In this document: positions 33,851 to 42,750 of the stretch, in pieces
How positions within the stretch are numbered: position 1 is the first letter of the stretch
Layout: every line of letters begins with the position of its first letter
Assembly: GCA_903929765.1 (NCBI GenBank)
Contig: CAIYVX010000023.1
Coordinates: 62,001-126,000 of the forward strand
From: an uncultured Planctomycetia bacterium
GTDB taxonomy: Bacteria > Planctomycetota > Phycisphaerae > FEN-1346 > JAACEH01
DNA length: 64,000 bases
Reading direction: 5' to 3'
The notes under the pieces: model-generated
The model's database searches: none
Told to the model about the DNA's origin: nothing
The model's input: the letters and a program-made list of their open reading frames with translations, nothing else
Program-made: the position numbers and the translations under genes

Positions 33851-35980
33851 ATGCCCGACGAAAAATTGATTCGCGTCGCCCTGGCCGGCAACCCCAACGC
33901 CGGCAAGACCACCGTCTTCAACGCCCTCACCGGCGCCCGCCAGCACGTCGCCAACTATCCCGGCGTCACCGTCGAAAAACGCCTGGGCCGCCGGCGCCAC
34001 GCCGGCCGACTCATCGAATTCGTCGATCTCCCCGGCATCTACGGCCTCACCGCCTACACCCAGGAAGAGGTCGTCGCCCGCGACTACTGCCTTCGCGAAG
34101 CCCCCGACGTCGTCGTTGACGTCGTCGATGCCTCCAACCTCGAACGCAATCTCTACCTCACCGTTCAGTTCATGGAACTCCAGGCCCCGCTCCTTGTCGT
34201 CCTCAATATGTCCGACGTTGCCCGCGACCGCGGCATCTCCATCGATGCCCCCAGGCTCTCCCGCCTCCTCGGCGTCCCCGTCCTGCCCCTGGTAGCCACC
34301 AAAGGGCAGGGGATCCCCGAACTTCTCGACGCCGTCATCGCCGCCGCTGCCCACCGCCCGCAACCCGTCGAAGTCCACTATGGCGCCGAAATCGACGACC
34401 AACTCGTCGCCCTCGAATCCCTGTTGCCGGATGGGTGGCATGGCCGCTTGCGGCCATGCTCTGAGGTTCCGCCCCGCTGGCAAGCCCTGAAACTCCTCGA
34501 AGGCGACGCCCTCATCACCGCCCAGATTTTCGCCGCCTTGCCCGACCCCACGCCGCTCCGCGCCGCCCTCGCCCGCGCCCAATCCCGCCTCAAATCCCTC
34601 CTCGGCGACTCCTCCGAAATTCTCATCGCCGACCGCCGCTACGGTTTCATCTCCGGCGCGTGCCGCGAAGCCGTCCGCACCACCGTCGAACTCCGCCACG
34701 ACCTCTCCGACCGCATCGACGGCGTCGTCACCCACCAGCTTCTCGGCCCGCTCATTTTCCTCGCCGCCATGTTCGCCGTCTTCTCCTTCGTCTTCGCCAT
34801 CGGCAACCCCCTCAAAGACCTCATCGCCGCCGGTTGCGACCATCTCGCCGCCACCGTCGCCGCCCTCTGGCCCGCCGGTTCCGCTGGGGCAGACAACCCT
34901 TTCCGCAGCCTCCTCGTCGATGGCATCATCGGCGGCGTCGGGGCCGTTGTCTCTTTCCTACCCAACATCATGCTTCTTTTCCTCGCACTGGCTTTCCTCG
35001 AAGACTCCGGCTACCTGGCCCGCGCCGCCTTTATCATGGATCGCGTCATGCACCGCCTCGGCCTCCACGGAAAATCTTTCGTTCCCATGCTCATGGGCTT
35101 CGGCTGCTCCGTCCCCGCCATCCTCGCCACCCGCACCCTCGACACCCGCCGCGACCGCCTGACCACCATGCTCGTCCTGCCCCTGATGAGTTGCAGCGCC
35201 CGCCTCCCGATTTACCTCATGATCCTCCCGGCCTTTTTCCCCCTCCGCTGGCAGGCCCCCATGCTCTGGCTCGTTTACCTCACCGGCATCCTCGCCGCCG
35301 TCGTCCTCGCCCGCCTGCTGCGCCGCACCATCCTCCGCGGCGAAACCGCCGAATTTGTTCTCGAAATGCCACCATACCGCATGCCCACCCTGCGCAGCGT
35401 CACCCTCCACACCTGGGAGCGCAGCAAATCCTACGTCCGCAAGGCCGGCACCGTCATCCTTTTAATCTCAATCCTGATGTGGTTCCTCACGAGCTACCCC
35501 AAGCCCGCCCCCGACGACCTCCCCGGCCTCACCCCAGCCGAATCCAAATCAGTTGCCGTCGCCCACAGTTACGCCGGCCAACTCGGCCAGGCCCTCGCCC
35601 CCGCCGTCCGGCCCCTGGGCTTCGACTGGCGCATCACCACCGCCCTCATCCCCGCCATCACCGCCAAAGAAGTCTTCGTCAGCCAGATGGGCATTGTCTT
35701 CAACCTCGGCGAAGTCTCCACCCGCGCCCCCGACTCCATCTCCCCGCTTACCCAGCAAATCCGCGCCCACTACACGCCCCTCACCGGCCTCTGCCTCATC
35801 CTCTTCTGCCTGCTCAGTTCGCCCTGCCTGGCCACCATCGCCGTCACCTGGCGCGAGAGCGGCCACATCTTCTGGCCCGCCCTCCAACTCTTCGGCCTCG
35901 CCCTCCTCGCCTACGCCGCCACTTTCGCCGTCCACCAGATCGGCTCGCTTTTGCATCTGGGCACGCAGTTAGTGGGATAG
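33851..35980 (+). CDS. feoB: Ferrous iron transporter FeoB
   Basis: A 709-residue Fe(II) permease. The G domain has GNPNAGKT (13-20), the switch I region [13 protein letters not shown], and NMSD as the G4 motif; a helical spacer domain and two Gate/Core-type membrane halves follow ([34 protein letters not shown]). No FeoA or FeoC gene is adjacent. Residues about 195-204 of the spacer domain ([10 protein letters not shown]) are encoded by a hairpin repeat (34433-34460). Regulated, by inference, from the DtxR-type site upstream. Confidence 0.95.
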   Translation: MPDEKLIRVALAGNPNAGKTTVFNALTGARQHVANYPGVTVEKRLGRRRHAGRLIEFVDLPGIYGLTAYTQEEVVARDYCLREAPDVVVDVVDASNLERNLYLTVQFMELQAPLLVVLNMSDVARDRGISIDAPRLSRLLGVPVLPLVATKGQGIPELLDAVIAAAAHRPQPVEVHYGAEIDDQLVALESLLPDGWHGRLRPCSEVPPRWQALKLLEGDALITAQIFAALPDPTPLRAALARAQSRLKSLLGDSSEILIADRRYGFISGACREAVRTTVELRHDLSDRIDGVVTHQLLGPLIFLAAMFAVFSFVFAIGNPLKDLIAAGCDHLAATVAALWPAGSAGADNPFRSLLVDGIIGGVGAVVSFLPNIMLLFLALAFLEDSGYLARAAFIMDRVMHRLGLHGKSFVPMLMGFGCSVPAILATRTLDTRRDRLTTMLVLPLMSCSARLPIYLMILPAFFPLRWQAPMLWLVYLTGILAAVVLARLLRRTILRGETAEFVLEMPPYRMPTLRSVTLHTWERSKSYVRKAGTVILLISILMWFLTSYPKPAPDDLPGLTPAESKSVAVAHSYAGQLGQALAPAVRPLGFDWRITTALIPAITAKEVFVSQMGIVFNLGEVSTRAPDSISPLTQQIRAHYTPLTGLCLILFCLLSSPCLATIAVTWRESGHIFWPALQLFGLALLAYAATFAVHQIGSLLHLGTQLVG
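34433..34460. repeat. Family-D hairpin inside feoB
   Basis: GGGTGGCATGGCCGCTTGCG then GCCATGCT: stem GCATGGCCGC/GCGGCCATGC around a TT-type loop, GGGTGG prefix as in the intergenic members at 42451 and 44299. In frame. Confidence 0.75.
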
Positions 35981-35982
35981 GG

Positions 35983-36010
35983 GTAGGTCGGGTCAACAGA
36001 CCCGACATCC
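35983..36010. repeat. Family-D-like hairpin (GTCGGGT-CAAC-AGACCCGAC)
   Basis: GTAGGTCGGGTCAACAGACC then CGAC, four bases after the feoB stop; may also work as a terminator. Confidence 0.7.
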
Positions 36011-36047
36011 GCATGCCCATGTTGTCATTAGTATGTAGGGTGGCATC

Positions 36048-36076
36048 TTGTATTCCGGCCAAATGGCTTGTATAAT
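36048..36076 (+). promoter_or_regulatory. Promoter of the Xre/RES module
   Basis: TTGTAT (36048-36053), 17-bp spacer, perfect TATAAT (36071-36076), 31 bases before the antitoxin ATG. Confidence 0.65.
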
Positions 36077-36106
36077 CACGCCAGATGGTTAAACAAGGAG
36101 ACGCCC

Positions 36107-36568
36107 ATGTTGACAGCCAAAACCAGGACGTTAAGGTTAAAGGTGCGACCAGCCAAGCCTATACCGGGTATGCGAATTTTGGGCCTCCGCGCTGGTGGCG
36201 CTGGCGACATCGTCCGTCAGGTCGAGGCAGGCTTCGCCTTCAAACGGTTTCAAAAGTTACAGAAGGCCACCTTGTTGTCCAGGGCCACCATTGCTCATCT
36301 GGTGGCGATCCCGCAACGAACACTGGCCAGGCGGGAGGCCGAAGGCCGCTTGACCCCCGAAGAGTCGGATCGCGTCCTGCGTGCCTCTCGCGTCTTCGAT
36401 CTGGCCGTTGACCTGTTTGAAGGTAATGTCGACGCGGCAAGGAAATGGCTCTTGTCACCGCAGCACGGATTGGGTGGCGCGGTGCCTCTGGAGTTCGCCT
36501 CTACCGAGGTCGGAGCGAGGGAGGTCGAGAACCTGATCGGCCGACTGGAGCATGGGGTTATCGCATGA
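36107..36568 (+). CDS. Xre/MbcA/ParS-type antitoxin
   Basis: A 153-residue antitoxin partner of a RES toxin. It has an N-terminal helix-turn-helix-like segment (ATIAHLVAIPQRTLARREAE, near residues 65-85) and the C-terminal antitoxin domain (RVLRASRVFDLAVDLFEGN, ARKWLLSPQHGLGGAVPLEF) seen in MbcA/ParS/Xre proteins, where the last part inserts into the toxin's NAD pocket. ATG 36107 is preceded by AAGGAG at 8 bases. Overlaps the toxin gene (ATGA). Confidence 0.9.
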   Translation: MLTAKTRTLRLKVRPAKPIPGMRILGLRAGGAGDIVRQVEAGFAFKRFQKLQKATLLSRATIAHLVAIPQRTLARREAEGRLTPEESDRVLRASRVFDLAVDLFEGNVDAARKWLLSPQHGLGGAVPLEFASTEVGAREVENLIGRLEHGVIA

Positions 36569-37032
36569 CGGTAATCGCTTGGCGCATCGTCAAGGCCAAG
36601 CTGGCCGATGCGGCTTTTTCGGGCCTGGGGGCCAAGTTATCCGGCGGCCGCTGGAACAGTCCCGGCAGGGCGGTTGTTTATGTTTCTGACAGCGCCTCGC
36701 TGGCTATGCTCGAAATGCTCGTCCATCTCAATTCGCCGGAGTTGCTCAAACGCTACGTCATGTTCGAGGTGAAGTTCGACGAGTCGCTGGTGCAGACTGT
36801 CGATCCCAAAGAACTGCCTAAATCCTGGCGAAAATCTCCGCCACCGCTGGCCGTCCAGCAGATCGGCGATGCCTGGGTCGCCGCCAGCACTTCGGCCGTG
36901 CTCAGGGTTCCCAGCGTCATCGTCCCCGACGGCTGGAACTTTCTCCTCAACCCCGCCCACGCCGACTTCAAGTCGATTGTCATCGGCCACAGGCAGCCGA
37001 CCAAGTTTGACCCGCGGTTGCTGAAGCCGTGA
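36565..37032 (+). CDS. RES-domain toxin (predicted NAD-consuming)
   Basis: A 155-residue RES toxin. It has the family features WRIVKAKLADAAFSGLGAKL then SGGRWNSPGRAVVYVSDS (Arg and Tyr of the RES signature; Glu of AMLEMLVHL), and a C-terminal NPAHADFKSIVI. In characterised members this fold breaks down NAD+ and stops growth. The 4-base overlap with the antitoxin indicates coupled translation. Confidence 0.92.
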   Translation: MTVIAWRIVKAKLADAAFSGLGAKLSGGRWNSPGRAVVYVSDSASLAMLEMLVHLNSPELLKRYVMFEVKFDESLVQTVDPKELPKSWRKSPPPLAVQQIGDAWVAASTSAVLRVPSVIVPDGWNFLLNPAHADFKSIVIGHRQPTKFDPRLLKP

Positions 37033-37040
37033 CCTACGTT

Positions 37041-37080
37041 AAAAAAGAAACCCCAAGCACTGCCGGGGGCTTCCTTTTCT
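37041..37080 (+). terminator. Putative terminator/hairpin after the RES toxin
   Basis: GAAACCCCAAGCACTGCCGG then GGGCTTCCTTTTCTTTT: a GC-rich stem with one mismatch followed by a T/C tract, 9 bases after the stop. It also resembles the family-C hairpin. Confidence 0.45.
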
Positions 37081-37102
37081 TTTGCTGTTTCTGTTTTTGT
37101 CG

Positions 37103-37160
37103 TTAACTGTCCACTGTCCACTGACCACTAACCACTAACCACTAACCACTGATCACTGTC
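37103..37160. repeat. Short tandem repeat (CACTAAC / CACTGAC units)
   Basis: Seven-base units such as TGTCCAC, TGACCAC, TAACCAC repeat about eight times with small variations, just downstream of the convergent gene at 37163. Confidence 0.85.
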
Positions 37161-37162
37161 GT

Positions 37163-38431
37163 TTACTTCTCCGCCTTGCTCTTCGCGCACTCCAGCGCCA
37201 CCAGGCCATAGGCCGTGACGATGTTCTTGCTGCCCTCGAAGAACTTGTCAGAAGAATTGTCCCACGAGCCATCCTCGTGCTGGAGGGCGACCAGCTTGGC
37301 CGAAAGTTCTTTCCGCCAATCGTGCTTGACGCCGTTGGCATCCACGATCACCGGTTCGCCGTAGGCCCGCAGCGCCTTGCCCATGGTCATCAGGTAATAA
37401 TAATAGCCTTGCTTGCCCATCTCCGGGTTCTCTTCCACCGTCCAATGTTTCTTCGCCCACCCGAGCGCCGCCTGCACGCGATGATCGTTCTTGTCCAGCC
37501 CGGCATAGATCAGGCTCAGGAACCCCGCGTAGGTCATTGAACCGTAACCCTTCAGGCCATCCACGCCCGAAGGCAGGATGCGGCCGTCCGCCAGTTTGGT
37601 CCCCGCGGGAATTTCTTCGGTCCCGGCTTTGGAATTGCCTTTGCCGTGCGGCGAGTAAATGAAGCTGCCGTCCGGCATACAGATAAAATGGGCATCCTCG
37701 CCCGCTTGACTGCGCTTCACGAAAACCAGGGCTGCCTTCACCGCCGGATCGTCCGCCGGCAGGCCGCTCTCGCGCAGGGCCTGGACGAACCACTGCTCGT
37801 TCGACATGTCCGGGCTTTTCAGCGCGCTGTACCCCGCGCCGCCGAAGTCGGTCGATTCCTGGGCGATGCCGTGCCCTTCGGTCCATTGCAGACCTTTCAG
37901 AAATTCCACCGCCTTCTTCATCGCCGGTTCATATTGCGGATCGCCGGTTGCCGCCAGCGTCATCACCAGGATCGAAGTGATGTAGTTCGGGAACATGCCG
38001 TGAATGCCGCCGTCTTTGTTCACGTCGCTGATAATATATTTCAGCCCCTTCTCGACCGCCGGATCGGTGTCCGGCACGCCGGCCCGCACCAGCCCCAGCA
38101 GGGCGATGGCCGTCGCTCCGTCGTTCGGGAAAAAGTCCTTGTTCTGGAGTCCCCAGCCGCCGTTGCCTGACTGCGACTTCTTCAGATAGGCGATGCCCTT
38201 GTCGATGGCCGCCTGTGTGCCCGGCGCAACGAAATCCGAATCCTTCGCTCCCGCCACCCACAACTCCGGCTTCGGCGCCACCGGCAGCGCCTTCGTCGCC
38301 GCTGCACCCGACCCCACGCCGGCCGCCGTCACCGTCGCGACCGCCGGACTTTCCGCCGCATACGACACGGCGGTAACGCCCAGAACCAACACGACCGCGA
38401 CCGCCAATCCGAGAACGTTCCATCGCTTCAT
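37163..38431 (-). CDS. Secreted squalene-cyclase/prenyltransferase-like repeat protein
   Basis: A 422-residue protein with a signal peptide (1 to about 25) and QW-like alpha-alpha repeats: AIDKGIAYLKKSQSGNGGWG, GLQ; AVEFLKGLQWTEG; AVKAALVFVKRSQAGED; ALGWAKKHWTVEEN; LVALQHEDGSWDNSSD. This is the alpha/alpha-barrel of the terpene cyclase-like superfamily. Exported versions without a cyclase motif (no DXDD seen) are common in planctomycetes, and their function is unknown. AAGGAG lies 8 bases before the ATG. Divergent from the deacetylase-like gene across a shared promoter region. Confidence 0.85.
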   Translation of the reverse strand: MKRWNVLGLAVAVVLVLGVTAVSYAAESPAVATVTAAGVGSGAAATKALPVAPKPELWVAGAKDSDFVAPGTQAAIDKGIAYLKKSQSGNGGWGLQNKDFFPNDGATAIALLGLVRAGVPDTDPAVEKGLKYIISDVNKDGGIHGMFPNYITSILVMTLAATGDPQYEPAMKKAVEFLKGLQWTEGHGIAQESTDFGGAGYSALKSPDMSNEQWFVQALRESGLPADDPAVKAALVFVKRSQAGEDAHFICMPDGSFIYSPHGKGNSKAGTEEIPAGTKLADGRILPSGVDGLKGYGSMTYAGFLSLIYAGLDKNDHRVQAALGWAKKHWTVEENPEMGKQGYYYYLMTMGKALRAYGEPVIVDANGVKHDWRKELSAKLVALQHEDGSWDNSSDKFFEGSKNIVTAYGLVALECAKSKAEK

Positions 38432-38468
38432 AGCCGCTTCTCCTTTTGGGGCGGGCCGCCCCAGCCTG

Positions 38469-38522
38469 TTGACCAAACTTCTCTGATGGGCTATCATACC
38501 GCAATGTTCGCTGATTATTCAA
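38469..38522. promoter_or_regulatory. Divergent overlapping promoters
   Basis: Plus strand: TTGACC (38469-38474), 17-bp spacer, TATCAT (38492-38497), leading to the gene at 38651. Minus strand: TTGAAT (38522-38517), 18-bp spacer, TATGAT (38498-38493), leading to the gene ending at 38431. The two -10 boxes overlap, so polymerases would compete. Confidence 0.6.
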
Positions 38523-38650
38523 TTTGTTTCCGTTTTTTTTCACCGGGCGAAATTCTTTTCGTAACCGGTTGCTGCGGGCGGAGTTGAATCCTTTGGACGT
38601 GCGGCGAATGATGGCCCGGTGGATTAACTTTTGAAAGAGGAGAATTGCGA

Positions 38651-39475
38651 ATGTTACGAAGCCTGACGATGGTTGCGGCAATGGCGGGAGGAATTTTTAT
38701 GGCGACGGCCTGTTCCACGGCCCGGGCCGACGGTCCGGCCAAATCAGCCACCTCGGCCGTTTCGGCGACCTCGGTGAAGGCGGCGCCGGTGACTCCGCCG
38801 CAGCCGGGCCGGCAGATCATCATCCTCAAGCTCGACGACGTGGTCAACATCGGCGCCGGCTGGGTGCGCGTCATCGACTATTGCGAGAAGAACAACGTCA
38901 AGGCCGGCCTGGGCATCATCTGCGATTCCCTCGAAAAGAATGATCAGGCCTACTTGAACTGGATCAAGGACCACCAGAAGAAAGGCTTTATCGAATTCTG
39001 GTGCCACGGTTACTTCAACGTCGCGAACTTTTATACCACCCACACGCTCGAAGAACAGACTGCCGCCCTGAAAAAGTGCGAAACGCTGGCCAAAGAGAAG
39101 CTCGGCTTCCCGCTGGTTGCCTTCGGGGAGCACAATAGCTTCACGACCAGCGAAACCCAGATCGCCGTCCAGGCGGTGCCGGAGCTCAAGGTCTGGCTCT
39201 ATGGGCCGAAGGATTCGCAGTATTACAAGAAGCTGTCGATTCCGCGAGTGAATGGCCTGGAGTACAAGGTGGGGGCGGTCGACTTCGACAAGTTCAAAGA
39301 CCCTTACGACAAATACGGGGCCAGGGAGAAGGTGCTGGTACTCCAGGGCCACGCCAATTATTGGGACGACACGTCGTTTGCGGCGTTTACCAAAATCATC
39401 GATTACCTGAAGAGCAAGAACGTGGTCTTCATGACGCCGACGGAATATCTGAACTTCGCGAACAAGGGCAAATAA
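38651..39475 (+). CDS. Exported polysaccharide deacetylase-like protein
   Basis: A 274-residue protein with a signal peptide or lipoprotein signal (ATACSTARA near residues 19-27). The NodB-like barrel is suggested by LKLDDV (near 57-62, metal-binding Asp pair), FWCHGYFN (near 115-122, His) and FGEHNSFTTSE. Substrate is not clear; related proteins act on cell-wall or extracellular polysaccharides. ATG 38651 has AGGAG 9 bases upstream. It is followed 20 bases later by PPK2. Confidence 0.75.
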   Translation: MLRSLTMVAAMAGGIFMATACSTARADGPAKSATSAVSATSVKAAPVTPPQPGRQIIILKLDDVVNIGAGWVRVIDYCEKNNVKAGLGIICDSLEKNDQAYLNWIKDHQKKGFIEFWCHGYFNVANFYTTHTLEEQTAALKKCETLAKEKLGFPLVAFGEHNSFTTSETQIAVQAVPELKVWLYGPKDSQYYKKLSIPRVNGLEYKVGAVDFDKFKDPYDKYGAREKVLVLQGHANYWDDTSFAAFTKIIDYLKSKNVVFMTPTEYLNFANKGK

Positions 39476-39495
39476 CCGCGGGGCAGGGGGGAACC

Positions 39496-40302
39496 ATGAA
39501 ACTCAGCAAGCGACTGATCGTGCCGCCCGGCTCGAAGGTCAATCTCGCCGCGTGGGATCAGAACGACACGGCGGGGTTCGACAAAAAGTCCATCGACGCC
39601 GCGCTGGAGCACAATCTCAAACGTCTCGGCGAACTTCAGTACCGCCTCTACGCCGAGAGTCGCCGCTCCCTGCTCGTCATCCTCCAGGGCCTCGACGCCG
39701 CCGGCAAGGACGGCACCATTCGCCACGTTTGCGGGGCCATGAATCCCCAGGGCTGCCGCGTTGCCGCCTTCAAAGTTCCCACGCCCGAAGAGGCCGCCCA
39801 CGATTTCCTCTGGCGCATTCACCGCCAGGCCCCCCGCACCGGCGAAGTCGTTATCTTCAACCGCTCCCACTACGAAGACGTCTTAATCGTCCGCGTCCAC
39901 GACCTCGTCCCCAAATCCGTCTGGCAGCGCCGCTACGACCGCATCAATGAGTTCGAGGCCGAGCTGGCCGACGCCGGCGTCCACGTCCTGAAATTTTTCC
40001 TCCACATCAGCAAGGACGAGCAACTCGACCGCTTCCGCGCCCGTCTCGACGATCCGGCCAAGAACTGGAAAGCCAGCCCCGCCGACTTCGCCGAACGCAA
40101 GTGCTGGACCGACTACACCGCCGCCTACGAGGACGCCATCTCCAAGTGCAGCACCAAAGCCGCCCCGTGGTTCGTCATTCCTGCCAACCACAAATGGTTT
40201 CGCAACCTGGCCGTCTCGCAAATCATCGTCGAGACGCTGGAGGCCCTGGATATGAAATTTCCCAAGCCCGCCTTCGACCTCTCGAAGATCAAGCTGAAAT
40301 AG
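39496..40302 (+). CDS. ppk2: Polyphosphate kinase 2 (PPK2 family)
   Basis: A 268-residue single-domain PPK2 that transfers phosphate between polyphosphate and nucleotides. The Walker A motif is GLDAAGKDGT (about 69-78), the lid and Walker B areas hold RIHRQAPRTGEVVIFNRSHY then EDVLIVRVH, and the C-terminal KWFRNLAVSQII is conserved in the family. Length and motifs fit the one-domain classes I-III; the class (ADP versus AMP acceptor) cannot be settled by eye. It fits with the large phosphate-uptake locus 5 kb further on. Confidence 0.93.
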   Translation: MKLSKRLIVPPGSKVNLAAWDQNDTAGFDKKSIDAALEHNLKRLGELQYRLYAESRRSLLVILQGLDAAGKDGTIRHVCGAMNPQGCRVAAFKVPTPEEAAHDFLWRIHRQAPRTGEVVIFNRSHYEDVLIVRVHDLVPKSVWQRRYDRINEFEAELADAGVHVLKFFLHISKDEQLDRFRARLDDPAKNWKASPADFAERKCWTDYTAAYEDAISKCSTKAAPWFVIPANHKWFRNLAVSQIIVETLEALDMKFPKPAFDLSKIKLK

Positions 40303-40316
40303 GAGGAGTCTCCCCC

Positions 40317-41066
40317 ATGAAATCCGTCTGCATCATCCCCGCCCGTTACGGTTCCACTCGCTTCCCCGCCAAAATCCTCGCCCGCGAAACCGGCAAGTTT
40401 CTTGTCCAGCACGTTTACGAACAGGCGAGCAAAGCCAAATGCTTTTCCCAGGTCATCGTCGCCACCGACGACGACCGCATCGTCGCCGCCGTCCGCTCTT
40501 TTGGCGGCGATGTCCGCCTGACCCGCTCCGACCATCCCACCGGCACCGACCGCATCGCCGAGGTCGCCGCCACGCTCGACGCCCCCGTCGTCGTCAACCT
40601 CCAGGGCGACGAGCCGCGCGTCCCCCCGGCCCTTCTCGAACAACTCGTCGCCCTCCTTGGCCGCGAAAGCGACGCCGTCTGCGCCACCCTCGCCGCCCGC
40701 TGCAAAACACTCGACGAAGTCCTCAGTCCCAACGTCGTCAAAGTCGTTTGCGACTCGCGCGGCCGCGCCCTCTATTTTTCCCGTTCCGCCATACCCTTCG
40801 ACCGCGCCGCCCACCTCGCCGGCCAACCACTTCTGGCCGCCAACCATCTCAAGCACATCGGCCTTTACGCCTATCGCCGCGACTTCCTCCTGGCCTTCCC
40901 AAAACTTCCCCAAACCCCGCTCGAAAAACTCGAATCGCTCGAACAACTCCGCACCCTCGAATCCGGCCGCGCCATCGCCGTCGCTGAAGTCGAGTTCGAC
41001 TCCCGCGGCATCGATACCTCCGAAGACTATGCGGCTTTTGTCGCCGAAATGAAATCGGGATTGTAG
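40317..41066 (+). CDS. kdsB: 3-deoxy-manno-octulosonate cytidylyltransferase
   Basis: A 249-residue enzyme that forms CMP-Kdo for lipid A-core lipopolysaccharide, so this organism probably makes Kdo. Motifs: IIPARYGSTRFPAKIL (nucleotide-binding, 6-21), VIVATDDDRI, HPTGTDRIAEVA, VVNLQGDEPRVP and ALYFSRSAIPF, HIGLYAYRR, all characteristic of KdsB. AGGAGGAG is 8 bases before the ATG; the gene follows PPK2 by 14 bases. Confidence 0.96.
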   Translation: MKSVCIIPARYGSTRFPAKILARETGKFLVQHVYEQASKAKCFSQVIVATDDDRIVAAVRSFGGDVRLTRSDHPTGTDRIAEVAATLDAPVVVNLQGDEPRVPPALLEQLVALLGRESDAVCATLAARCKTLDEVLSPNVVKVVCDSRGRALYFSRSAIPFDRAAHLAGQPLLAANHLKHIGLYAYRRDFLLAFPKLPQTPLEKLESLEQLRTLESGRAIAVAEVEFDSRGIDTSEDYAAFVAEMKSGL

Positions 41067-41107
41067 GGTACTTAGCTCGCCACTGATATCAACTGTTTCA
41101 GGACGGG

Positions 41108-42313
41108 TTAGGTGCCGGCCTTGGGCGCGGACGGGGCGGGAGCGGGCTCCTTGACCTCCACCACGACCTTGTCGACGAGGTTCTGCTTGAGGGTGATGGT
41201 AGCCGTGAAGGTGGCGCCGGCGGCCTGCTTGAGTACCAGCTTCGGTGGGGCCGCCTTGTTGGCCTGTTGCTCGAAGGACCAGTCCTGGAGCTTGGCGGCC
41301 CGGTCAAGGGCTTCCTTAAGGAGTTCGTCGGGCAGGGCTTGCTTGGGATTTCTCTTGAGCGAACCGTCGCCGGCGGCCTTGAGGAAATCGTCCGCCGTGT
41401 CGAACTTCTGACCCTGGCTCCAGGCACGTCCGAGGAAACTCGCCAGGGTGGCCACGGTCGCCTGGGTCCGAGGACGGCCGACGACGCTCTCCTGCGACAC
41501 GGTCGCCCACCAGGCCAGGTAGGCTTTTTGCAGGGCGTCGGGGTTGCCAAAGTTGGCGGAAAAGGCTTGTTCAAAGGTGGCTCCGCCTGCAACGCTCTTC
41601 ATGAAGGCGACCAGGGCTTTCTGGTACTTGCCGTTCTCGGCGTGCAGGCAAAAATGAATCATGGTCAAGCCCTGGTCGTAGTCGTCGATGCCCGCCCAGT
41701 CCTTGGCTTTGAAAAGGATGATGTCTTTGAACGGTTTGATCTTGCCGTCCTTGACGCGCGGCATGAAACGGTCGTAGCGCGCCTTGGGAAGAAAGCCGCT
41801 GACCAGGCCGTCGCCGGTCCAGAGACTTTCGCCGAAGTACTCGGCCATGCCTTCATCCAGCCAGCCGGGCAACCGGTCGCTGGCCGCGTTGTGAAGGAAC
41901 TGGTGCCAGGCCTCGTGCTGGACGACGTGCCAGAACTCGTCCGGCACGCTGACCAGGCCCATCAGCCGGTCGGCGAAAGATACGCCATAGGCTTCCCCGC
42001 CGGCCGCCTTGTAGAGTTCCGGATCACCGATGATGTACAACTGAAACTTGCTCTTGACCACGCCGCCGAGAAACTTGGTGCGTTCGTTATAGATTTGGGC
42101 TACGGAGGTCATCCGGGCGATGATCAGCGGCATCTTAGCCGGATCGAGGTCACTGTAGATAGTGTAGTACGGGGAATCGTACTGCTTGAGTTTGGCCATG
42201 ACCTCGGGCGGAATCTTGGGGCCCTGGCGCATTCCGGCCAGCGCGACATCAGCCTGCGCTGCCACAATCAAGGCCCCGACCAGAAATAGGGTCAATCCAC
42301 TCATAAGCTTCAT
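41108..42313 (-). CDS. Secreted gluzincin metallopeptidase-like protein
   Basis: A 401-residue protein with a signal peptide (1 to about 26). HEAWH (near residue 137) is an HEXXH zinc motif, and WLDEGMAEYFGE, about 15 residues later, supplies the third ligand Glu of a gluzincin (peptidase MA-like). The C-terminal 60 residues are Lys/Pro/Ala-rich. Start ATG has AAGGAG 7 bases upstream. Substrate unknown. Convergent with kdsB. Confidence 0.85.
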   Translation of the reverse strand: MKLMSGLTLFLVGALIVAAQADVALAGMRQGPKIPPEVMAKLKQYDSPYYTIYSDLDPAKMPLIIARMTSVAQIYNERTKFLGGVVKSKFQLYIIGDPELYKAAGGEAYGVSFADRLMGLVSVPDEFWHVVQHEAWHQFLHNAASDRLPGWLDEGMAEYFGESLWTGDGLVSGFLPKARYDRFMPRVKDGKIKPFKDIILFKAKDWAGIDDYDQGLTMIHFCLHAENGKYQKALVAFMKSVAGGATFEQAFSANFGNPDALQKAYLAWWATVSQESVVGRPRTQATVATLASFLGRAWSQGQKFDTADDFLKAAGDGSLKRNPKQALPDELLKEALDRAAKLQDWSFEQQANKAAPPKLVLKQAAGATFTATITLKQNLVDKVVVEVKEPAPAPSAPKAGT

Positions 42314-42450
42314 GCCGCTGCTCCTTTCACAAGGGCGGTTCCGAAACAGAGACTATACTTCGCAATCCACGGAACCACGAGAAAACTAACACGGATTCCG
42401 CCATAATCTTATGAACCGACATTGTCGCGGCAGGAACGTCGGTTGAGTTC

Positions 42451-42474
42451 GTAGGGTGGCTGATTGCAGCCACG
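42451..42474. repeat. Family-D hairpin (GTGGCTG-ATTG-CAGCCAC)
   Basis: GTAGGGTGGCTGATTGCAGC then CAC. Nearly the same as the copy at 44299, and both are followed by the same gene end. Confidence 0.85.
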
Positions 42475-42480
42475 CAGTCA

Positions 42481-42592
42481 TTATCCCCTCGCCAGCAGCG
42501 CCGCCTCCAGCGCCGCCGTGAATTGCGGTTCTTCCGCCACCAATACTGGCCGGCCGAGGCACCGCGCCAGCATCGTCACCATCGCCGGGTTC
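42481..42592 (-). pseudogene. C-terminal fragment of a dehydratase activase
   Basis: Reads NPAMVTMLARCLGRPVLVAE then EPQFTAALEAALLARG and a TAA stop, matching the last 37 residues of the intact activase at 44328-45104 with about six differences. The similarity breaks off sharply at 42592. Confidence 0.85.
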
Positions 42593-42715
42593 GCAGTATC
42601 GGGTGACAGTATACCATATTAATCACCATCGAAAGAAAAATCGGCACACTGCCATCAGGAATAACAGCTATTATATTACCCTCAAAATGCCGATATTGAA
42701 GTAAAGGCCAACTAA

Positions 42716-42744
42716 TTGTCTTTTCGTCTGAAATGTGGTAAAAT
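42716..42744 (+). promoter_or_regulatory. hipB promoter, probably leaderless
   Basis: TTGTCT (42716-42721), 17-bp spacer, TAAAAT (42739-42744). The hipB ATG starts 6 bases after the -10 box, so the transcript would begin at or near the start codon. Confidence 0.6.
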
Positions 42745-42750
42745 ACGGCC

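Larger units (their letters stand above)
42314..42750. other. Intergenic region: gene fragment plus AT-rich promoter zone
   Basis: Holds a family-D hairpin (42451-42474), a 3' fragment of an activase gene (42481-42592), and an AT-rich stretch (42600-42750) with the hipB promoter. Nothing recognised in 42314-42450. Confidence 0.6.

Noticed and set aside
37103-37160. CRISPR-like array
   Set aside because: Units are only 7 bp with no unique spacers and no cas genes nearby; a simple tandem repeat.
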